NCBI RefSeq assembly: GCF_000764305.2
Contig: NW_025932894.1
Span: forward strand, 1-64,000
DNA: 64,000 nt
Direction: 5' to 3'
Origin: Hyalella azteca
Lineage: Eukaryota; Arthropoda; Malacostraca; Amphipoda; Hyalellidae
Each line of letters starts with the position of its first letter. Within the stretch, counting starts at the first letter, position 1. The notes under the pieces were generated by a model. That model was given only the letters and a program-made list of their open reading frames with translations, made no database searches and was not told the origin of the DNA. Of this stretch, positions 57,801 to 64,000 are shown piece by piece. A program made the translations under genes and the position numbers.

Positions 57801-60800
57801 GAGTTTTGAATGTAATTAATTTTTATTTGGGATAAAGCTGTGGGGTAAGTTTTCATTTGAACAATTCAATTTTTTATTCACACTACAATTAATGAACTTA
57901 TCAACTACAGCTTTTTGACATTTTTTCCATTTTTTCTTGGATGTCTGTTTGTTACACATACACTGCAATACACATTTCCTCTCTCCTCATCTCTGTCTCA
58001 CCTCTCATTGACACCTAAACACTCTTCTACGAAACTAATCCCTTCTCTTTCTAATAGTATTATTCGAAACGAACAATATACCTTCATAATATCAATGGCA
58101 TTGTATGTCACTGTCGTCTCTAATTACTTTTATATATTTATTTTATATATGTATCTTCTTATCAGTATTTATCTTCAGAATTATTTAATTTACATAGAAA
58201 AGATTGTACCTTATCTATCTATATTTTTATCATATATTATCTTAAATCAGCTATACTCCCAACGGCATCTATAACTTCTCCAACATAATGACATAATATA
58301 TACCCCTTTCTCCCTCCGTCAGGTATCATGGTACTTCTCTATCATATTTTTTATATCATGGGGATATTTCTACATTACTTCTACCTTTCGTTCCTCTTTA
58401 ACATTATATATACCTTCTCCCCAACGGCGTCACCTACCTTTTCAACAGAATTACATTATATACACACCTTGCTCCCTTCGTTTGCTATCATGTGTATCAT
58501 ATTTTTTATATCATGGGGACATCTCTACATTATTTGTACCTTTCGTTCCACTTCAACATTATCTACATACTCTTCATTCCCCAACGACATCCACTACCTC
58601 TTCAACACAATGACATTAACCATCCTTTTCTCTTCGTCCCACCGTCAGGTATCATTGGTCTCATATTTTCTATAAATGGTGCATTTCTATAACATTAATT
58701 CGACCTTTCGTTCCTCTTCATTATTATCCATACCCTTCTTCCCCAACGACATCCACTACCTCTTCAACACAATGACATTAACCCTTTTCTCTTTGTCCCT
58801 GCTATCATGGGTATCATATTTTTATATCACTGGACAGTTCTACATTACTTCCAACTTTATTTCCTCTTCAACATTATCTATACCCTCATTCCCCAATGGC
58901 ATCTACAACCTCTTCAACACATGACATTAACCCCTTTCTCTTCATCCCACCGTCAGGTATCATGGGTCCGCGGCAGAGACATCAGGCTCCTGACGACAGG
59001 TCTCATCACCTACACGTCGGACAAGCGCTTTGTCCCTTCGAATCCTGCGAGGGGACAGGACTGGCTCCTCAAGATCCACTACTCCAGGAAGCAGGATGAG
59101 GGATCCTACCTCTGCCAGGTGTCCCTGTCACCACCCATCACGAAGACGATGCAACTGCATGTTAATGGTGAGAGTGGCATGTTAATGGTGAGAAGGGCAT
59201 GTTAATGGTGAGAGGGGCATGTAAATGGTGAGAAGGGCATGTTAATGGTGAGAAGGGCAAGTCAATAGTGAGAGAGGCAATGCCGTTATAATAACTTATG
59301 ATATTGTTTTCAAGTTCGCAAGATATAATCTGCCTTCAAATCAACAATCTAACAAAACAGCTCAAAAAATCACGTAACTATGATCATGTGTCTCTAACTC
59401 TGAATTCACAGTCACAATTTAATTTATTAAATTCATTCAATTTCGTCACGAGTCAGCGCCCTTTCAATGCCTCTCTTTCATTTTACGAAGGAAATGTCCA
59501 TGTATCGGGCTAGTCAGGACCTCAGTAACAAGATTACGTAGGCGGAAGCTACCAGGCAGAAACATTCCTTTCAATTCAGAACGGTTTTGGGCCCGCATTT
59601 ATTTGCAGGCATACAAACACATTAGGGCCCGCGTTTATATTTTGGGCCCGCGTTTATTTGCAGGCATACCAAAAATGGTGAGAGGGGCATGCTAGTGGTG
59701 AGAGGGGCATGTTAATGGTGAGAGGGGCATGTTAATGGTGAGAGGGGCATGTTCATGGTGAGAGGGGCATATCAATGGTGAGAGGGGCATGTCAATGGTG
59801 AGAAGGGCATGTCAATGGAGCAGGGGCATGTTAATGGTGAGAGAGGCATGTTAATGGAGAGGGGGCATGTTAATGGTGAGAGGGGTATGTTAATGGTGAG
59901 AGGGGCATGTCAATAGTGAGAGGGGTATGTTAATGGTGAGGGGGGCATGTTAATGGTGAGAGGGGTATGTTAATGGTGAGAGGGGCATGTTAATGGTGAG
60001 AGGGGCACGTTAATGGTGAGAAGGGCACGTTAATGGTGAGAGGGGCATGTCAATGGTGAAAAGGGCTTGTCAATGGTGAGAAGGGCATGTCAATGGTGAG
60101 AGGGGAATTTTAATGGTGAGAAGGGCATGTCAATGGTGAGGAGGGCATGTTAATGGTGAGAGAGGCAATGGCCGTTTTAATAACTTGTGATTTTATTTTC
60201 AAGTTCGCAAGATATATTCCGTCTTCAAATCAACAATCTAATAAAACCGCTAAAAAATCACGAAACTATCATTATGCGTTTCTAACTTTGATTTCAGAGT
60301 CACAATTTAATTTATTAAATTCATTCAATTTCTTCACGAGTCCGAGCCCTTTCATTGCCTATTTTTCATTTTACGAAGGAAATGTTCATTTATCGGGCCG
60401 GTGCCATACTTTCAAAACTCGCTAAGTGGACATAAGTACTTACGCTCTATTTTCTTGTCTATGATTGGTGGATTTTACTTGAAAGGCCGTCAATGATTGG
60501 CTGATGAACTTACGATCTCTTAACTTTTTTGAAAGTATGGGCGCCCAGGTCCAGACCTCAGTAACAAGATTACGTAGGCGGTAGCTACCAGGCAGAAACA
60601 TTCCTCTCAATTCAGAACGGCTTTGAGTCCGCGTTTATTTGCAGGTATACCAAAACATTTGGCCCCGCGTTTATATTTTGGGCCCGCGTTTGAAAGGCGC
60701 TTGGATCACCCATGAGACCTCGAGGCCAATAAATTCACTGGCCAGTAAATGCAAAGACACAAGTCGTTCACCGAAAATAAAAGCTTGCGCAAGAAAAAAT

Positions 60801-63110
60801 GTTAGGAAATCACAAGTTGAAAATAAATATCGAAACTCATTTTTTCCTGGATTTTTTTGCCAAAGTCAATCGAACTCTTTCAAAAATCTAGTCGTACACT
60901 AATGGGAATAAAATAAATAGCTTCTCAATAAACATTGCGGATCTACTTATGGACGAAATTTTTAGAAAGGAATAAATTTGAATTGTCCATGAACAAAAAA
61001 CGATAAATCAGGTGTGAACAAACTTTATTTTATGATTCCTCGATAACATTGTGTAGTGGTTCAGATTTAGTATTTTGGTTAGCAGGAAATTCGGTGATTT
61101 CAAAATTACAGTTGTAACTTAGAATCAGCGCTACCGGCGTCGGTATAGAAGGCGTTATGTATTATTATATAATTATTTCCATACATTTCGAAAAGGAAAG
61201 GAAAAAACACAGCACAGCATTATAAACTTTCAATTGCACGTTCATGAAGTGCACGAAAGAACCAAGCAATAAAGATTAAGGAACAAGTCACCAACAACAA
61301 ACTTCACTTCCACAACCTGCCCTCTAATGGTCGTAGCCATCGAACGTCCAAGCGTTTGTCCCAAAGTCTATCCCAGTGTTTGTCCCAGTGTTTGTCCCAG
61401 CGCCTGTCCCAGTATCTTTCCCAGTATCTTTCCCAGCGTACGTCCCAGCGTACGTCCCAGCGTCTGTCCCAACGTCTGTCCCAGTATTTTTCCCAGCGTC
61501 TGTCCCAGCGTCTGTCCCAGCGTCAGTCCCAGCGTCTGTCCCAGTATTTTTCACAGCGTCTGTCCCAGCGTCTGTCCAAGCGTCTGTCCCAGCGTCTGTC
61601 CCAGTATCTTTCCCAGCGTCCGTCCCAGCTTGAGGAAGCTGTGTACGCACGAAAAGCGCAACAGGTTTTCCCTTTAAATTGACGTCGCCGCTCACAGATT
61701 GTGTACGACAGAATTGATTGCACAAATGAGCTTATCTTATCTACGAAGGTGATAATATACAGTAAAATGTTCTTCAGTTTTCTATCGAGAAAATAATACT
61801 GGATTTAATGAAATGAGCTGTCAAGAAATATAGCCCAAGTTTCCAGTTCTAAAGATTTGTAACTTTGGCTTGAATACTGTATATGAAAAATACAGGCTTT
61901 GAGGCAGGCGGATCGTCAACTATAATAATATTAATAAGCAATAGAACAATGAATTAAGGGTATATAGGCCCTGGTCTGCTAAACTTCATAATAACTGTTC
62001 ATTAATTAAGGTTTAATTGATTGAACGCTCGAAGGCTTGTTAATTAATATCGAATGCAGTTAGAGATGCAGAATTAATCTAGCGAATCGACTACTGCTGA
62101 GAGATGCACGATCGGCGATCTGCTCGTCTGATTCCAGTTAATCTCAGTCATTATAAGTTATAATGAATGCTCTTGTAATTGCTTAATTAATGCAGTTATT
62201 TATTTATTTGAAGTGCTCAAATGGCCATTTGAACACTCCATGCTCTCCTGACGCTAAGAATATTGGATATCTTAATGATAGAATACAGGCCGCCTGATTT
62301 AATATCCAACGAAGAGCAGTTAAAATTTAAAGTCGAATCGAAATGAGCAATAATCACCTAGCTAGAAATCGAGAAATTTTTTATTTATCCACGGCGACGA
62401 AAAATATCATTCGACATATTGAAAAAGCTAGTAATAAAATTGTAAATACAATAAATTTTCTGGTATTCAACCAACCTGTTTGAAAGAAAAAATTCTGCCA
62501 TCCTATACTAAGTAATTAGTATTACCTATTAATATAAAATTAATTAGTAAATTATCCCGTGATTCATTTTTTCATGCCTGACAAAATTTAGGAGCTTCCT
62601 ACTACCTGATAATATCACAGATTGGTTAATAATTCATTTATTTCTTCTGGTGCGGATCGAAAGATTTAGTATAAGTGATTGAAAACATTTTTAAATATAA
62701 TTTGTTTAATTTGACCCCCTCTTTCAACGCATTTAATTTTATATATTGTAAAATATAGAATATATATAGATTTTAAACAGGGGTGGTTAATGGCCAGAGA
62801 ATTCGTCAATTTAAATTTTCAGCGAACAATATTTTTCAGATGATATTAGTTGATCAAAATGCAGGTTCAAGGGAGTAATATCAAGTAACTATATATATAC
62901 ATATATATTTTTTTATACATTAATCTTCGCGTTTTCCATGTACAATTCATTTTCTCCACCCCTCAATTTTCAACGAAATTTCCACCAATCAGAGGCGGAG
63001 GTACACATCTTGCCAGGCCGCGAGGTGCACGTGCAGGAGGGCAGCGCCCTCCACCTCGAGTGCCACGTACGGGGCTGCCTGTACCCTGTACCCACATGGA
63101 CACACATGGG
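54817..63110 (+). CDS. Dpr / zig-8-like two-Ig-domain protein, gene model (exons 1-4, 3' end outside window)
   Basis: Exons 54817-54886, 56383-57104, 58957-59167 and 62993 to about 63110 join in frame with intron phases 1, 0 and 1 and GT-AG borders. The product starts with a signal peptide (residues 1-24). A Pro/Tyr/Ser-rich segment runs to about residue 230. A V-type Ig domain 1 has Cys255, Trp267 and a DEGSYLC motif with Cys317. Ig domain 2 starts with a V.I.PGREVHVQEGSALHLEC motif (Cys358). The order signal peptide - Ig - Ig and the TVSWVR.RD...LT.GL.TYTSDKRF signature are typical of arthropod Dpr and nematode zig-8 proteins, neuronal cell-surface ligands of DIP-type Ig proteins. Which family member it is cannot be told. 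Introns: 1496, 1852 and 3825 bp. Confidence 0.88.
54887..56382 (+). other. Intron 1 of the Dpr-like gene
   Basis: GTAAGT ... CTCTTCCATCCCGCAG. AT-rich with no array. A GC-richer patch at 55540-55650 includes a CCCCATGCGGGG hairpin. Confidence 0.7.
56383..57104 (+). CDS. Dpr-like gene, exon 2 (N-terminal region and first half of Ig1)
   Basis: The frame is open across the whole exon, from the split Ala codon to AAC-TAT-ACT before GTGAGT at 57105. Residues 25-230 are low in hydrophobic stretches and rich in Ser, Pro and Tyr (YPYPVSS, RYPYPYQRDPF), probably a disordered pro-region or linker. Then FVADSKEDFYAVAGTTAILT and CTIRNLHNYT form strands A-C of Ig domain 1, with the first Ig cysteine and an N-Y-T glycosylation site. 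Splitting Ig1 just before V-S-W is a known intron position style in this family. The frame would read on 51 codons into the intron (to 57257) through the 54-bp repeat. Confidence 0.9.
57111..57272 (+). repeat. 54-bp triplication at the exon 2 donor
   Basis: GAACCAT(T/A)CC starts at 57111, 57165 and 57219, exactly 54 bp apart. Units carry TTATCT.ACGTATTATTG and TTTAAACTTACTCAT. The array begins 6 nt after the splice site, directly after GTGAGT. Confidence 0.95.
57273..58204 (+). other. Intron 2, unique part
   Basis: AT-rich, with a CpG-rich patch at 57440-57500 (CCGCGCATGCGCCGTGAGC). Minus-strand open frames here lack recognised domains. Confidence 0.5.
58205..58956 (+). repeat. 154-164-bp intronic array that carries copies of the exon 3 acceptor
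   Basis: Four to five units share CTACATTA, CTACCTTTCGTTCCTCTTCA, CCCCAACG.CATC.AC, TCTTCAACACAATGACATTA and CCCTTTCTC. Each ends in the acceptor region of exon 3. Junction-equivalent positions are 58323 (CCGTCAG-GTATCATGG), 58485 (AG lost), 58649 (CCGTCAG-GTATCATTGG), 58803 (AG lost) and the true site 58957 (CCGTCAG-GTATCATGGG). Short plus-strand open frames in it are artefacts. Confidence 0.92.
58957..59167 (+). CDS. Dpr-like gene, exon 3 (second half of Ig1)
   Basis: 70 codons plus one base. It opens with V-S-W-V-R-G-R-D (Ig tryptophan), then LLTTGLITYTSDKRF, the WLLKI strand, and the DEGSYLCQVS motif with the second Ig cysteine, and ends MQLHVN. It matches the Dpr/zig-8 family signature best of all parts of the gene. 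The acceptor is CATCCCACCGTCAG and the donor is AATG-GTGAGA at 59168. Both junctions are the terminal copies of tandem arrays. Confidence 0.93.
59157..59275 (+). repeat. 20-bp minisatellite overlapping the exon 3 donor, block 1
   Basis: Six units of GCATGTTAATGGTGAGAGGG or variants. The first is the exon 3 end itself (11 exon bases plus 9 intron bases). Each unit contains an AATG-GTGAGA donor-like site. Confidence 0.95.
59276..59671 (+). repeat. Intron 3 duplication, copy 1 (without M2)
   Basis: Homologous to 60166-60690. Shared words are TTTTCAAGTTCGCAAGATAT, CACAATTTAATTTATTAAAT, ATTTTACGAAGGAAATGT, CCTCAGTAACAAGATTACGT and GCTACCAGGCAGAAACATTC. Lacks the M2 element present in copy 2. Confidence 0.9.
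59672..60165 (+). repeat. 20-bp minisatellite, block 2
   Basis: About 25 further units of GCATGTTAATGGTGAGAGGG. Most keep the GGTGAGAG donor-like word. Variants include CAATAGTGAGAG and AATGGAGAGGG. Confidence 0.95.
60166..60690 (+). repeat. Intron 3 duplication, copy 2 (with M2 insertion)
   Basis: Homologous to 59276-59671 but split by the M2 element at 60402-60545. Together with the 20-bp blocks this shows that an (array + spacer) module of about 0.5-0.9 kb was duplicated in tandem. Confidence 0.9.
60402..60545 (+). mobile_element. M2 element, copy 4
   Basis: From GTGCCATACTTTCAAAACTC to GAAAGTATGGGCGCCC. It is absent from the equivalent position of copy 1 (about 59510), giving a filled/empty pair. 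Confidence 0.9.
60691..61342 (+). other. Intron 3, unique part
   Basis: AT-rich with no recognised feature. Confidence 0.5.
61343..61633 (+). repeat. 12-bp minisatellite (GTCTGTCCCAGC), block 1
   Basis: About 24 units with variants (GTATCTTTCCCA, GTTTGTCCCAGT, GTACGTCCCAGC). Because 12 is a multiple of 3 it is open in all three forward frames and one minus frame (Ser-Val-Pro-Ala, Cys-Pro-Ser-Val and similar repeats), not a protein. Confidence 0.95.
61621..62300 (+). repeat. Flanking duplication, copy 1
   Basis: Matches 63293-64000. Shared words are CAGCTTGAGGAAGCTGTGTA, GCGCAACAGGTTTTCCCTTT, GGTATATAGGCCCTGGTCTG, TCGAATGCAGTTAGAGATGC and GCCATTTGAACACT. Offset about 1.67 kb. Exon 4 lies between the copies. 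Confidence 0.92.
62301..62992 (+). other. Intron 3, 3' part
   Basis: AT-rich. Ends with a pyrimidine-rich acceptor (TTTTCTCCACCCCTC ... CCACCAATCAG at 62992). Confidence 0.6.
62993..63110 (+). CDS. Dpr-like gene, exon 4 (start of Ig2; 3' border uncertain)
   Basis: AG at 62993-62994 completes a Glu codon with the G carried from exon 3, and GCG-GAG-GTA follows in frame. EVHILPGREVHVQEGSALHL then E-C corresponds to strands A-B of Ig domain 2, with its first cysteine (residue 358). After CHVRGCLYPVPTWTHMGR the coding similarity fades and a 12-bp minisatellite begins near 63123. No strong donor is visible: GTACGG at 63067, GTACCC at 63081 and GTCCTA at 63113 are weak candidates. The 3' end given is approximate. 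Remaining Ig2 and C-terminal exons lie beyond the window. Confidence 0.75.
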
Positions 63111-63119
63111 ACGTCCTAT

Positions 63120-63300
63120 CCTATCTGTTCCAACGTCTGTCCCAGCGTCTGTTCCAGCGTCTGTCCCAGCGTCTGTCCCAGCATCTGTATCAGTATATTT
63201 CCCAGCGTCTCTCCCAGCATTCCCAGCCCTTTACCCAACGTCTGTCCCAGCGCCTGTTTCAGCCTTTGTCCCAGTATCTTTCCCAGCGTCTGTCCCAGCT
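63120..63300 (+). repeat. 12-bp minisatellite (GTCTGTCCCAGC), block 2
   Basis: About 15 units, same family as 61343-61633. It starts within roughly 15 bp of the last recognisable exon 4 codon, and the exon frame continues open into it. Confidence 0.95.
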
Positions 63301-64000
63301 TGAGGAAGCTGTGTATGCGTAACACGAAAAGCGCAACAGGTTTTCCCTTTAAATTGAAGCCGCCGCTCAGAGATTGTGTATGACAGAATAGATTGCGACA
63401 ATATGCTATCATATCTCCGACGGGAATAATACTGTGGAAATATTCTTTAGTTTTTCCATCAAGAAAACAAACTGGATTTTATGAAAGGGGATGTCAAAAA
63501 ATATTGCACACGTTTCAAATTCTAAGGATTTGTAACTTTTGCTGGAATATAAGAAAAGTCCAGGCTTATGAAACTGGTGGATCTTCAACTATAATAATAT
63601 TGATAAGTAATAGGACAATGAATTAAGGGTATATAGGCCCTGGTCTGCTAAACTTCATAATTACTGCTCAGTAATTAAGGTTTAATTGATCTAATGACGG
63701 AAGATTTGTTAATTAATATCGAATGCAGTTAGAGATGCAGAATTAATATAGCGAATCGGCAACTGCTGAGAGGTGCCTAATCGTCTGATTCCAGTTAATC
63801 TCAGTCATTATCATTCATTATGAACGCTATTCTAATAAAGAGCTTGGCGAAATTACTTAATTAATACAGTTATTTATTTATTTTAAGTGCTCAAATAGCC
63901 ATTTGAACACTTCATGCTACCTAGACACTTTGAATATTAAATATCTTAGTGATAAAATACATGCGACCTGATTCTGTACCTATAAGTCTTTTTAATATCC
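63293..64000 (+). repeat. Flanking duplication, copy 2 (to window end)
   Basis: Homologous to 61621-62300 throughout, with scattered substitutions and small indels. The similarity still holds at about 63960, near the window edge. Confidence 0.92.

Noticed and set aside
61324..61725. Ser-Val-Pro-Ala and Thr-Asp-Ala-Gly repeat proteins (up to 133 codons)
   Set aside because: A 12-bp minisatellite open in four frames. It is intronic in the gene model.

Overview
The window is eukaryotic nuclear DNA, most likely from an arthropod and possibly a crustacean. The support is AT-rich, mostly non-coding sequence, GT-AG introns, CR1/L2-type LINE remnants, a tRNA-derived SINE, small inverted-repeat elements, and one recognisable gene of the arthropod Dpr / nematode zig-8 family of two-Ig-domain surface proteins. 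The species cannot be named from the sequence. There is no prokaryotic gene organisation and no rRNA gene, functional tRNA gene or CRISPR array that I can support.

Layout. Positions 1-31,000 are repeat-rich and contain no recognisable host gene. They hold a degenerate ~58-bp satellite interrupted by an inverted-repeat element (932-1563), a broken LINE reverse-transcriptase tail (3757-4470) running into a ~1 kb satellite, a SINE with two tRNA-like units (11046-11285), and many unrelated minisatellites. A second LINE (31120-32590) sits inside a 30-bp minisatellite and is interrupted by a 975-N gap. A single N at 33310 separates two near-identical 107-bp blocks and looks like an unmerged contig overlap. 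Positions 33,400-54,800 are again AT-rich DNA with many arrays, the largest a ~1.1 kb higher-order satellite at 45,550-46,665. A few short GC-richer islets (22.7, 34.1, 39.1-39.5, 42.4 and 43.1 kb) could be isolated exons or conserved elements. I recognise none of them.

The one supported gene lies at 54,817-63,110 on the + strand and continues past the window. Exon 1 (54817-54886) encodes the signal peptide, exon 2 (56383-57104) a proline/tyrosine-rich N-terminal region and the first half of Ig domain 1, exon 3 (58957-59167) the second half of Ig domain 1, and exon 4 (from 62993) the start of Ig domain 2. The splice phases agree across all three introns (1, 0, 1). The product would be a secreted or membrane-tethered neuronal recognition protein of the kind that pairs with DIP-type Ig proteins in insects.

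The most unusual observation is the relation between this gene and tandem repeats. The 3' splice site of exon 3 is the last copy of a ~154-164-bp intronic array whose units carry the junction and about ten exon bases. The 5' splice site of exon 3 is the first copy of a 20-bp minisatellite made of 11 exon plus 9 intron bases, present about 30 times in intron 3. The donor of exon 2 is followed within 6 nt by a 54-bp triplication, and exon 4 runs into a 12-bp array. Two families of short inverted-repeat elements (seven copies with an internal CCGT/CTGT microsatellite, and four copies of a ~145-bp element) are also dispersed through the window. One copy gives a filled/empty-site pair in a duplicated part of intron 3.
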